NCBI GenBank assembly: GCA_036186865.1
Contig: AP025067.1
Span: 23,210,980-23,274,979 of the forward strand
DNA from: Eustoma russellianum
Lineage: Eukaryota; Streptophyta; Magnoliopsida; Gentianales; Gentianaceae
Direction: 5' to 3'
DNA length: 64,000 nt
How positions within the stretch are numbered: the stretch's first letter is position 1; every line of letters begins with the position of its first letter. Under the pieces are notes generated by a model that was given only the letters and a program-made list of their open reading frames with translations, ran no database searches and was not told where the DNA came from. A program made the position numbers and the translations under genes. Shown here one piece after another: positions 22,358 to 34,207 of this stretch.

Positions 22358-23850
22358 GTTAAGTAATGGCAAATCAAGTTTTCTAATGAGTTCAACACTT
22401 GCCATATTAGTACACGATCTAGAGTCAATGATCAAAGTACAAACTTTACCTTTAACCATGCAATGGATATGAAAAATGTTATCTTTGTATTGATCTTGTT
22501 CAATCTTAACATGTGCATTAAGAGCTATTATAACAACCAAGAATTCTTTTGATGCAAGTTCTTCATTCTCACTCACACTTTCCTCATTTTCATCACGAAT
22601 TTCCTTAACATTAACATGTTCCTCTTCCACATGATCAGAATAATATTCATTAGACTCTTCAATGAACATGATACGTTTAGGGTTGGGATATTGATTTGCA
22701 AAATGACCTTTACCTAAACATTTAAAGCATTGAATGTCTCTAAATCTAGTAGTGGAATTAAAAATGTTACCTTCGACCTTGTTTTCCCCTTTCTCCAAGT
22801 TTGGTTGAGGTGGTTGAGGTGGTCTTTGATTTGGCTGAGTCTTTCCTTGGAACCCACGGCCTTGAGGTGCATTTTGCCTGAAACTTGTGCCTTGATTGGT
22901 CCTAGGTGGCATTCTTGGACAGGACGAAAAATTAGCTCGAAAAGATAAATTAGATGTGAAGGGTTTTACCTTGAGTTGTCTCTCAATCTTTTCAGCAATA
23001 TGAACCATGGAAGTCATATCAATATATGTGGTAAGTTCAACTCTGTTTGCAATATTCTTGTTCAATCCAGCTAGGAATCTAGCCATGGTAGCTTCATCTG
23101 GTTCTTCAATGTTAGCTCTTATCAATAAGATCTCTAACTCTTTGAAATGATCATCTGCACTACGGCCTTCCTTGAGTGAGTTTTTGCAAGTTTTTGTAGA
23201 TGGTTCTTTCATAGTCTGAAGGAATGAATTTTTTTCTCATCTCAATTTTCATTTCTTCCCAAGTAGAGATTGATGCTTGTCTGGTTCTTCTCCTTACGTT
23301 GTGTAGTTGATCCCACCAAATTAAGGCATAATCTGCAAACTCTATAGCTGCATAGCGCACTTTAGTCAAATCAGTATAATTTGTACAAGAGTATATGAGA
23401 TCTACCTTTTTGTCCCATTCCAAATNNNNNNNNNNAGGATGTTCACTTTTTTTTTTGATGAATTCATTTTCTAGTGGGTTTTTCTTTTGATTCCCAGGTT
23501 TCGGAACTGGTTGTACTCTTCCTCAATGTTATAGTCATCAAACCTTTGGTTTGGTTCTTCTTCTCTTTCATCAAAGGTCTTCATAGGTATGAAATCCCTA
23601 TTAAGCCCTCTTACTCTGCATCTGACTCTTCCTCTTTCCGGAGCAAAAGACCCATGGATTTCAAGCCTATGTTCCAATACATGTGATGTTTGTCCTTCAT
23701 GAAAGGATTTTCTAGATGAGATTGTGACTGTTGTTCTAGGCCCTGTACATGGCTACTCATTTATTTCATTTCCCACAGCATCTTTTGCATTAGTTGTGCG
23801 AAATCGTCCACGTTTGTGGGCAATCTTTTTCCTTCCGTGTTAAGACCCAT
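22358..23850 (-). pseudogene. G2 gag and start of protease
   Basis: Reads from the ATG at 23850 (MGLNTEGKRLPTNVDDF), with a stop about 30 codons in, then a charged region (23677-23471) and the capsid domain (23423-23160 and 23212 onward: VRYAAIEFADYALIWWDQL, STWEEMKIEMRKKFIP). The zinc knuckle near 22720 reads CFKCLGKGHFANQY, with the last Cys changed to Tyr. The protease starts near 22450 with LIIDSRSCTN, where the DSG active site has become DSR. The frame then runs into the foreign LTR at 22357. The capsid frames overlap by a shift near 23200, and a 10-base assembly gap (23426-23435) also interrupts the gene. Confidence 0.85.
23426..23435. other. Assembly gap (10 N)
   Basis: Ten N bases within G2 gag; true length unknown. 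The protein on either side is gag but the joint cannot be read. Confidence 1.
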
Positions 23851-24006
23851 GGTACTCTCAGGTGCTTATCCATGGTACAATTCCTGAAATTGAACAAGTA
23901 AAACAAAGAAAAAGGAAAACTAACACAAAGACAAAAGAAACTTGATTATGTCAGTGGAAAAAAAATAAGTGTTTGTTCCTCTCTCTCTTTTTGTAGTTCA
24001 CAAATC

Positions 24007-26647
24007 TGTTGAGAAAAAGAGTCTGAGTGATTTACGAATACATGATTTAAATACAACATGTTTAAGAAATGCTTGACAATTTTATTACTTGACATGTTTT
24101 TGTGATAAACTTGCCTTATATACTTTAAAGCTTACATCAAATGGCAAACATTTGTTGTGTTTGAACTATTTTCAGGTGCCACCATTAATGAACTAAACTA
24201 GTTCATTAAGTGAAAAACTTAGTTAAATAAACTAAGTAGTTCATTAAATGGAGATATATTTGGAGAAGGCATGATGGCAACAAATTGAAACATGGAAAGT
24301 CTCCTATCCATCTCATTCACACGTTTTATATGTATATATATATATTATATATTTTCAGATTTTTTATAAAAAGGCGCAAGACACATATATTTCGACGTAC
24401 TACCGACACGTTACATATATTACGAACGTACGTCAACGTCACGCCACTATACTTATCTCATATTTATTAGTATATTCAGGTCTTATATCATATGATATAA
24501 GTCATGGTGATGACAAAATTAGTACGACACGTTACAAGGTTGTAAACCGAAAATTGTTGTATCGAGTGACTACCGAAACTTCGCCAATATGTCACGTACT
24601 TGCCATATATAGATGGCCAGCCCATATACTTTAAAAATGGCCACAAATTTCGTGGCTAACATGGTATACTCAGTCATGAAATCATTACGTGTTGGCACAC
24701 ACAAATCACCCCCAATTAAGGCCAAATTGTGGAGATTCCAAATTCATCTTTTTAAGCACATGGGGCGCCAACTTTAATCAGCCATTAGAGATGAATATTC
24801 AATTTATTTTATGTATATTATGTGTGACATAATATATATAACATGTGCAAAAATTTTGAATTTAATCGGAGAAAAATCGCGTAATCGACAAAAGTCGAAA
24901 ATTCAGTTTTCTATGAACACAACACATGGAACGTTTTTGGCATGACATGTAACATATATCTAGACAATTTTTACATATTCAATACATGTTAAAGTGTACT
25001 AGAATATTCAAATTAGGGCTGATTGGAATTTACCATATATGTCTAACTATTGTGCAATATTTGACAAAGTGTACAAAAGTAAAATTCAGCACATGTTCAA
25101 GACATCATGCACGCCATTCTCAGCCTTGGTGGAGTTTATGTGGAGCTTAGTTGGCATCTTGATTAGTAGAGAATAAGCTACACAAGGTCAGTGACATAAT
25201 GGAGGGAGCTACACAAGGTAACATTTCAAAAACTTTGAATATAACACATGCTGAAAATTCAGCATGTGACAATCTAGAGCTGGCCGATTTTTTTGGTCTT
25301 AATGGAGATCAAATTTAACTTCCCAAGTTTGTAGGGATTAATTATTGATTATTTTTCAATGTTTTAAACCTTTTTTGGCACACGTTTTAGATGTTAATCT
25401 TAGATTTTTAAAGCGACTAATTGGTTGCAAGACTCATCCAATCATGGAGTGCCAAGTAAGCAAAGCCAAGACATTCATCCAATCAAGTTGTGCCAAGTAA
25501 GCAAAATGGTGTCACATCTACACAAGGCAATCTTCCAAGGACATAAAAGAGAATTATCAAGATGGAAGAAAAACCCTAGGGGGTGGCCAAGACTAAATAA
25601 AAAGAAGAGAAGAGAGCCACACAAATGCAAGACAACTCTCATAATCTCACAAGTGCAAAAAGACTCTCTACTCTCTTCTTCTACATTTCTTTCTTCTTCT
25701 TCCTCTCTCAAGCCTATTGTTCTTATATTCAATATATTGAATAGGCTTTGATTAGACCACCATACACGTTTAAATTATAAAAGGTTGATCAAGGTGTGAT
25801 CAAACCTTCATCCGTTCGGTGGTGGTGTTCGTGATTGGTGTGATTGCTTGTAACGTTTTGTTTAAGGGTGGAGTTGGTGTGTAACTCCATCAAACCTTGT
25901 GGTAAGGTGTTAATTTTGTTTAGCGATAACCGAAGAAGGTGTCCTCGAAAACTGGAGCAGGTTGATTTAATCGTACCAGTATAAAATTATTTGTGTTCTT
26001 TACTTTACTGCACAGTAATTTTAGTTTCCATCATTCTGCATCCATTTTGCCGCAATCTTAAAAATATGAAACGAATTTCAAAAATTGTAAATTTTTCAGA
26101 AACATAGCTACACCTCTTAAGTTTTAGTTGGCGCAAGTTTCAACCATTTAGATCAAACGTAATATTTCTGAGACTAGTGCAATCTGATATTCAGACTTGC
26201 AAAGGTTGAGAACTTAAACGTATTTGACATACTTTCCAAAGGAATTTTTCAAAACTGTTTCAACCCATTAAAATAAATATCTTAAGGGGTTTGTCATTAA
26301 ATTTTCAGACCATTTAGAGTTACGAATTAATCGAAATAAAATTTTCAAATCGAAGTACTATTTCTGGCAGATTCGTGCAATCTGACAACAAACGTATTTT
26401 CAAAGGGTTAGATGTTGAATTTTAATCTGAAATTGTTAGGGGATACTCAAAACATCTTAGAGTAGAATGTCTCAAAATTTCAGAATTTTTGAAGGTCTGT
26501 GACCTAGTCTTTCAAACGTTTCAAATCAGAATCTGAAAACAGAAACTGTTTTCAGAAGTTAGGTTTTTGGGTTAAAATATTTTAAAAACCAAATTTTCGG
26601 CACCCACTATTCAACCCCCCTTCTAGTGGTGCCTTACAGGTCCTATA
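24007..26647 (+). repeat. S2 5' LTR (2641 bp)
   Basis: Starts TGTTGAGAAAAAGAG and ends TACAGGTCCTATA, where TA replaces the expected CA; the 3' LTR ends normally with CCTACA. It lacks about 40 bases present in the 3' copy near 41765-41800 and has a shorter AT microsatellite at 24330. It carries the palindromes at 24482-24501 and 25247-25266. Open frames such as 25425-25751 are LTR sequence and not genes. Confidence 0.9.
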
Positions 26648-26649
26648 AG

Positions 26650-26661
26650 TGGTATCAGAGT
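26650..26661 (+). promoter_or_regulatory. S2 primer binding site
   Basis: TGGTATCAGAGT, initiator tRNA-Met type with the last base changed, two bases after the LTR end. Confidence 0.9.
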
Positions 26662-26703
26662 GCATGCACACTCACAACAAGGAGATCCAACGATCTTTGT
26701 GAG

Positions 26704-28993
26704 ATGGCAACCACTAGCTTCAAAACCGAGCAAGAAGATATGTCGAGTCAAAGGCCTCCTCTTTTTGATTGTGAGTCCTTTATCCAATGGAATCTTAGAA
26801 TGAAACTCTTTCTTATGGCTATTGATATTGATTTGTGGTCTATTATAGAAGACGGTCCATTTGTTCTACCAAAAATTGACTACAGTTGTTCTCAGTGCAA
26901 AATATTGGATTCCTATTCATTTTTTTGGAATTGAAACAACTTTTCAGTCTAAACTCTCTACGATATTTATGAGAAAAAATAGTTTCAGGAACAAGCAAAT
27001 CAAAAGCATTTTTATCAACATCTACTTGTTTTGGGTATTCTTGATTATTTTGGTGCTTATGCTTACTCTTATGAACCAATGAAATACCTAAAGTTTGATA
27101 CAGAATAAATTGTGCATCATTTTTTACAGACAGACGGACAGGTTTGATAACTAATATCCCTCTTTTGATCAATTCTACAAGACTGAAATTCTTCTGACTT
27201 AACAGTATATCCAAAGTCATTTCTCTTCGCCTAAATTATCTACTGTTGATGGAGTTACACTAAAAGTGATAAAACCAAAACAAGAATACACTAGTGATGA
27301 CAAAAAGAGACTAAGTATGAATGCTAGAGCCATGCAACTACTTCTAAACGGGCTAAGTAAAGGTGAACCACGTTACGTGTCTAATTGCTCTACTGCTTAA
27401 GAGATGTGGAGAATTCTTGAGATGAAACATGAAGGGACTAGCCAAGTTAAGGAGTCTAAAATAAACATGCTTATGTCCACTCTTGAATCTTTTAAATTAT
27501 TGCCAAATGAATCTATTGTTGATATAGATTTATGGTTGACTAATATCTATAACTCTCTTGAGTGTCTTGGCAAAGCTTTCCCTACGCAGGAAAAGGTCCT
27601 AAAGGTATTAAGAAGTCCCCCTTCCGAATGGGAACCTAAAGTCACGGCAATTGTGGAGAGTAAAGAAACAAAATTAATAAAAATGGAGGAACTAATCGGA
27701 TCGCTAAAGGTATACGAAAAAAAACTTAGATTAAGGAAATCGGAATCAACGCCAAAACAGGGTAAGACTATTGCTTTTAAATCAAATGAATACGTCTCTA
27801 CTTTTTTCGATCACGTAGATGATAGTGATTCCGAAGCAGACAATGATGATCTAATATTACTGGCTAAAGGCTTGAGAAATTTTATGAGAAAGTCATTTAA
27901 AAACAAACCTAAGGCTATTTCGACTAAAAAAAATAAAAATAAAATAAATGACAAGGATGTAAAGTGCTATGAATGCAGAAAACTTGGACACTTGTCATAT
28001 GACTGCCCTAACAAGGACAAACAAATGAACAAACACCTTGACAAGGATCGGACCAAAACTAGACTCGTCTCAGAACCTAAACAAAGGAGAAGAGCTCTCA
28101 AGGCCACCACTTGGAGTGACACATCCGACTATGAGACGATACTGAAGAAGAGACGGCACAAGTATGCTTTGTATCCAAAGCTCAAACGAGGTATCTTCTG
28201 ATTCTGACTCTGATTCTGAACCTTCATATGATGATTTATTTAGTCAATATTTAGAATTGCATAAATTCACAAAGGCTCTCGCAAAAGAAAAGAAACGGTT
28301 AATTGAAGCCAAGAAGTTGTTAGAATCGTCTAACACAAACCTTGTTGCTTAATTAAACAATTCAAAAGAAGAGTCGTCCAACATAATTAACGCATTAAAA
28401 TCAGAGGTCACATCATTAACAAAACAAAACCATAAAATGAAATCCGAGATTTCAAACTTGAAATCAAGGAATATAGATCTGAAAAAATGATGAAACAGTT
28501 TGACACAGGTACAAACATGCTAGATCGCATCATTTCTTCACAAAAGCATGATAGTGACAAAACCAGATTAGGATACGTTGAGAAAAATGAGACATTAAAT
28601 AAATCAACCAAGTTCATTTCGTCTAAGAAAATAGATGCAACTAGGACATATGTGGCGCCTAAGAAGACGCCTAGATCCCTCTATATGACATCTCAACGTG
28701 CTTCATCTTCATATCATACGAGATATGATTATGTACCGTATAAATATGAAAAGAAACCATTAATGCATACACGACATTCATTTACATCTAGATCACACTC
28801 CATGAAAACCAACACAAGAACATATCAAAAACGACAATCATATAATATTCATAATGGAATTCTCGGCCCAAGGCCAAATGTATTCTCACCTCATGTCTAC
28901 TATATTTCTTCTTCATCTACATTCTCACCATTTGTTAGACCGAGAAAGGTCACCCAAGTATGGGTACCGAAAGGTACTTTTACAAAGAGGTGA
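26704..28993 (+). pseudogene. S2 gag, interrupted by plastid DNA
   Basis: Starts at the ATG at 26704 (MATTSFKTEQEDM). The gag domain is readable to about 26858 (WSIIEDGPFV), is broken by a 371-base plastid insertion, and resumes at about 27232 (KLSTVDGVTL) with a stop where related elements have Gln (27398). The zinc knuckle CYECRKLGHLSYDC is intact near 27965. A frameshift near 28195 leads to the coiled-coil part (LAKEKKRLIEAKKLLESSN), a stop near 28350, and a basic C-terminal part (28487-28993) ending VWVPKGTFTKR, matching S1. Confidence 0.88.
26861..27231 (-). pseudogene. ycf1: Plastid-derived ycf1 (Tic214) fragment inside S2 gag
   Basis: On the minus strand a frame stays open from RRREM at about 27231 to SQFL at about 26863. 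Its residues match the C-terminal region of the plastid protein Ycf1/Tic214 as I know it: MTLDILLSQKNFSL, then IKRGILVIKPVRLSVKND, QFILYQTLGISLVHKSK, FDLLVPETIFS and RREFR. Ycf1 is a large plastid-encoded protein of the inner-envelope import machinery; this piece covers about 120 codons near its end. It is flanked directly by S2 gag codons on both sides, with roughly three bases of gag missing at the joint and no clear target duplication, as expected for end-joining capture of organelle DNA (a NUPT). It has no promoter of its own and cannot make a functional protein. Confidence 0.85.
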
Positions 28994-29047
28994 AGAACTA
29001 ACTCTTAAGAACCCAAAATAAAAGGGTACCTAAATCGTTGTTGTACA

Positions 29048-30310
29048 TTGCAGGGAACCCATACAGCTAAAGGTACATCAATCAAGTGGTTCCTTGATAG
29101 TGGTTGCCCGAGGCACATGACGGGTGACCCGAGCTTGTTATCAAAGTTGAAGAAGGTTACAAAAGGTGGATCGGTGACTTTTGGAGACAACAATGGAGAA
29201 AGAATCATCGGTAAAGGTACAATCGGAAGCCCAAGTATTCATCAAATCTCCAACATTTTCTTGGTAAGTAATCTATCCTATAATCTGCTTAGCATCTCAC
29301 AGTTTATTGACAATAGTTTTGATGTGTGTTTCACTCATCCATATTGCAACATAATAAATAAAAACAGAGAAACGGTATTAAAAGGAAAAAAGAAGGAAAT
29401 ATTTTTACACTTTCTATGGATGACATGTTAGACGCAAAAGTTAAATGTTTTATGTCAAATAAACATAATGTAAATCTGTGGCATAGGCGATTAGGACACA
29501 TTGGCATCTCAACGCTTGAAAAACTTCAACGAAAGAATCTAGTATGAGGATTGCCTAAACTTGATTTAGACAACTTTCAGTTGTGTGAATCTTGTATTAA
29601 AGGAAAACAAACACGCGAGTCACTTAAATCTAAAAATGAGATTAGCACGTCTAGAGTCTTAGAATTATTACACATTGATTTGTTTGGTCCTAGTCGTACT
29701 AGGAGTCTTGGTGGATGCCACTATGCTTGTGTAATCGTTGACAATTTTTCTCGCTATACATGGACTTTATTTCTTGCGAATAAAGATGATAGTGCCATTG
29801 AGATTGCTAAACTAATAAAACAACTTGAAAATGAATACAGGTTGAATATGAAAAAGATTAGAAGTGATAGAGGCGGCGAGTTTAAAAATAAGGACATGAT
29901 TGCATTTTACGAAGAAAAAGGTATTAAACACGAGTCTTCGCCACCTAGGACACCACAATTAAATGTAGTAGAAAGAAAGAATAGGACACTATAAGAAATT
30001 GCTAGAACCATTTTGTGTAAAAATAAGTTGCCTGGATTTCTGTGGGCGGAAGCTGTAAATTGTGCATGCTATATAGTTAATCGTTTGTCGATTAGAAAGA
30101 AAATAAATAAAACTCCTTATGAAATAGTAAATGATCGCATGCCTAAAATTGATTACTTTCGTGTGTTTGGTTGTAAATGCTTTGTTTTGAATACAAAAGA
30201 TAATCTAGATAAATTTGAATCTAAATCAATTGAATGCATCTTTGTTGGATATTCTGTGAATTCTAAAGCATATAGATGTATGATCCTATTACTAGACAAA
30301 TTCTAAAATC
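29048..30310 (+). pseudogene. S2 protease and integrase
   Basis: Protease begins at 29048 with WFLDSGCPRHMTGD (DSG kept) and runs to about 29430, where a frameshift follows. The integrase zinc finger (WHRRLGHIG ... CESCIKGKQ) is at about 29475-29610, with a stop near 29545. The catalytic core has HIDLFGPS, VDNFSRYTW (the equivalent of VDDFS in S1, with Asp changed to Asn), RSDRGGEF and PPRTPQLNVVERKN, in which the Gly of NGVVERKN is deleted. A stop at 29992 separates it from the C-terminal part (KIDYFRVFGCKCFV) that runs to about 30300. Confidence 0.88.
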
Positions 30311-31960
30311 TATTCATGTAAAATTTAATGAATTTGGCAAGTTTGAAAAAGATAAAGAATGTGATGATGATTTTGAACTAAAGCCCGTGTTAGATGATGA
30401 CGTACATGATGAATCAAAAACACTAGAAATGCAAGATCACTTAGAAATGCATGAGAACTTAGAGAATAATCAACCAAGATGGCATAGGAATCACCCACAC
30501 GATCCTATTATAGATGATATAACTCAAGGTGTCCGACGACGTAGAAGAATAAATCCGGATGAAATAAACCAATTTCATGCTATGATATTCGAAATTGAAC
30601 CTAAGAACATTTTTGATGCATTGAATTACTCTTCTTGGATTGATGCTATGCATGGCGAATTAAATCAATTTGTAAGAAATGATGTATGAGATTTAGTGCC
30701 ACGACCACAAGATAAGGCAATAATAGGCACAAAGTGGGTCTTTAGAAATAAAATGAATGAAGAAGGTAAAGTTGTTAGAAAGAAAGCGAGAGTTGTAGCA
30801 CAAGGATATAATCAAGAAGAAGGAATAGACCACGATAAGACATTTGCATCCATAGCATGCTTAGAAGCCATACGATTATTACTTGTTATTGCTTGCATGA
30901 AGGATTTTAAACTATATCAAATGGACGTAAAAAGTGCCTTTTTAAGTGGCTTTATACAAAAAGAAGTATACATAAAGCAACCAGCCGGTTTTGAAGATTT
31001 GAAATACCCTGGTCACGTGTACAAATTAAAGAAGGCACTATATGGTTTAAAGCAGGCACCTAGGGCTTGGTATGATCGTTTTGCCACTTTTCTTTTAGAA
31101 AATGGATTTAAAAGAGGCACCATAGGTAGCACCTTATTTTTGAAACAAGATAAATTGGATTTATTAATTATTCAAATTTATGTTGATGACATCATTTTCG
31201 GATCTACATCTCATAAACTTGTTGAGGAATTTGAAATTTGCATGAAATCCGAGTTTGAAATGTCTATGGTTGGTGAATTGAATTACTTTCTTGGCTTGCA
31301 AATTAAAAAAACTGATAAAGGTATCCACATAAGTCAAGTCAAATATGTGAATGATATGATTAAAAAGTTCAATTTTGAGAACGTAAAACCATCCCCCACC
31401 CCTATGAGTGTCACCACTAAACTAGATAAAGATGAAAATGGAAAAGAATTTGATAATGCTTTATATAGGTCTATGATTGGTTCTTTTCTTTATCTTACCG
31501 CAAGTAGACCTGATATTATGTTTAGTGTATGTATGTGTGCACGTTTTCAAAGCCAACCTAAAGTGTCTCACTATAATGCTGTAAAAAGAATATTTCGATA
31601 CATTAAGCACACCCCAACTTTAGTAATTTGGTATGATAAAAATTGTGAATTTTATTTGCATGCATATATTGATCCGGATTATGGAGAATGCAAAATAGAC
31701 AGAAAAAGCACAAGTGGCACTTGTCAATTTATAGGAAATTCATTAATTTCTTGGTTTTCGAAAAAGCAAGCGAGTGTGGCATTATCTACTACTGAAGCTG
31801 AATACATGGCACTTAGTATTTATTGCACACAACTTCTATGGTTAAGACAACAAATTTCTGATTTTGGAATCACAGTAAATTGCATACCCATTTTTTGTGA
31901 TAGTATGAGTGCTATAAATTTATCTAAGAACCCCGTACTACACTCTAAGGCAAAGACATA
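30276..31960 (+). pseudogene. S2 reverse transcriptase and RNase H, 5' exon of split gene
   Basis: After the acidic linker (30276-30689) and one stop at 30689, a long open frame starts near 30696 and runs to the G3 junction. It shows KWVFRNKMNEEGK, LYGLKQAPRAWYDRF, the catalytic IYVDDIIFGS, and RNase H with KIDRKSTSGTC and STTEAEYMAL. It stops being S2 sequence at 31960 after NPVLHSKAK; the remaining 57 codons lie at 41226-41398 beyond G3. RT motifs are intact although gag and integrase are broken. 'Exon' here only means the two halves of a gene split by insertion. Confidence 0.92.
31956..31960 (+). repeat. G3 target-site duplication, left copy
   Basis: ACATA, repeated at 41226-41230 directly after the 3' LTR. 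Confidence 0.97.
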
Positions 31961-32906
31961 TGTCATGCCCCGTACCTTTTAAGTACGACTCTCAATAGTT
32001 AGAAATCAACTTTAAATATAATTTCATTAAATGCATAGTTTTACGAGGCTAAGTAGATAAAATAGAGGTGGGAAAATAAGCAAAATAGTGAAATTAAGAA
32101 AATTATGCTGAAATACCCAAATTACCCCTCCCCACTTAAATGATGGGGGAGTTACACAAATGAGTATAACTCCCCATTAGCCTAGAGGGGCCGATTACAA
32201 ACAGAGAGAAGGAGGGAGAAACGGCTAGGGAGAAAAGAGAAGGAGAAAAGAGAAAGAAGAAGAAGAGGAAGAAAGAGCGGGCAGTCTAGGTCCAATTCCT
32301 ACCGAAATTCTGCAGTACACTCGTAAGCCTAACTAGAAACAAAGGCAAGTAATCTTTCTACACGCTTTACGTAAATTTTGTTACCTTAGGCCCTATGTTC
32401 TTACAAAGAGAAAAATTGGATCACACATTAGTAGCTTTGGTTTGTTTATGTTAAATGCTTTACTATATGTAATTGTTGTTGTTGATGGTGTATAGTCATG
32501 TTCTTTGGGCCAATTTCTGAAAATTGTTATGTGGTGATCTTTGTTGATAATTTGCCCATAAAAGTGTTATCCATAATGTGTTCCTTGTTTTGGTATGAGT
32601 TCTTGAGTTCATTAAGTACATCCTGAGTGTTTTGAGTGTATTTGCAGAAGGTTGAAGGATTAAAAATGACATTGTTGTTGGTTTGTTGTGTTGGAAAGCT
32701 TGAAGATATATTGGAAGTGTGGTTGATAGAGGGCTTAGGATGGACACTAGTTTATGTGTTTAAGAATCAACTCATGTTAGTTTGGTGTTAAGCATGATGG
32801 ATCTAGGTGTTAGGATGGATCTTGAAATGTAAACATGAAAAGGTTGAAGGAGGAAGGTGAGGGAGAGAAGTTACTGCAGAAAAACCGCAATTCTGAACCG
32901 TCAGAA

Positions 32907-33155
32907 CACTTCGAACACCTACATTAGGCGCTTCATGTCACATTAGGCGCCTAATGTAGGCGTTCAATGTGTCCCAGAACATCCCCGTACACTTCGAACA
33001 CCTATATAAGGCGCTTCATGTCATATTAGGCGCTTCATGTAGGCGTTCGATGTATACTGCACATTCCTGAACACTTCGAACGCCTAGAATAGGCGCCTCA
33101 TGTCCCTATTAGGCTCCTCATGTGGCGTTCCAAGTATACTGGAAGTCTTTTTTGA
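32907..33155 (+). repeat. 83-bp tandem repeat in G3 LTR
   Basis: Three copies starting at 32907, 32990 and 33072, each with TTAGGCGC(C/T)T(A/C)ATGT motifs. The same array is in the 3' LTR at about 39169-39417. Confidence 0.9.
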
Positions 33156-33991
33156 CCCTTTAGGCGCCCTATGTATGTGTAATAACTCCATACATTTCTT
33201 TTGAACATAAAATGCAAGGGTATTTGAGGTGTGATCGAGGAATAGATGGTAAGTTTGACTAAGTAAGAAAAAGATTGAATCCCAAGTGAATTAGTGAGAC
33301 GAACGGACTTGAAAAGCTACAAACAGGGAGTGTTTGAGGTGCAAGACCGTATACTTGATATGTAAGATGTGTGTGGGATACCTTTATTCTCTTCCATTGC
33401 TCATAAATTACAAGTGTTTTGAAAGTGTGCTTGAGTTGTAAACATTAAGTGTGAATGTGTAGAGTTAAGTATGAATTCGAAGGGGATTCGCGATACGAAA
33501 GGGCATGAAGTGGTATGAATGAGGTGTATTTGAGTTGTAAACATTAAGTGTGAATGAGTAAAGTTAGGTATGAATCCAAAGTGAGTTAGCAATATGAAAG
33601 GGCACAAAATGTTACGAAAAGGGTGTGTTGAGGAAGTATGAACGAGCAATGTTAAGTGTGAACTCGAGATGATTTTGTAATACGAAAGGACATGAAATGG
33701 TACGAGCAGGATGTGATAGAGGTTCAGGACTTTGTACTTGATATGTAAAGTGTGTGTGCATGTTTACACGGTTGATATGAAGTTACATGAGCATTCTGCA
33801 TCATGACATGAACACTTTGCATTTCGACATGACTTTCTGTTTGCGAAAAGAATACGAGTTTGAAAAGAAGATTAAAGATTTCGAAAAGAAACTATGGCTG
33901 CTGGCTGATCGCAGGGTATAAAAGTCACGCCTGCGAAAGCAGGGTATAAAAGCTTGATCTGTGAATCAACAGCAGGGTATAAAGTATTTTA

Positions 33992-34207
33992 TGGGGCCGT
34001 GGACCAATCAGCATGGAAAATAAAGTTATTTTGTGGGGCCGTGGACCTATCAGCACGGATATATGATATATGTAATGGGGCCGTGGACCTTTCAGCACGG
34101 GGTATAAAGTTATATGTTATGGGGCCGTGGACCTTTCAGCACGGGGTATAAAGTTATATGTTATGGGGTCGTGGACCTTTTAGCACGGGGTATAAAGTTC
34201 TGTTTGC
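33992..34207 (+). repeat. 43-bp minisatellite, five copies (5' LTR of G3)
   Basis: GGGG(C/T)CGTGGACC units start at 33992, 34035, 34077, 34121 and 34165. The 3' LTR has only four (40255, 40297, 40339, 40383). Confidence 0.92.

Noticed and set aside
25425..25751. 108-codon plus-strand frame
   Set aside because: Inside the S2 5' LTR; the copy in the 3' LTR is not open.
26843..27220. First reading as an unknown host gene or retroelement protein
   Set aside because: Residues match the C-terminal part of plastid Ycf1/Tic214, so it is annotated as a plastid insertion.
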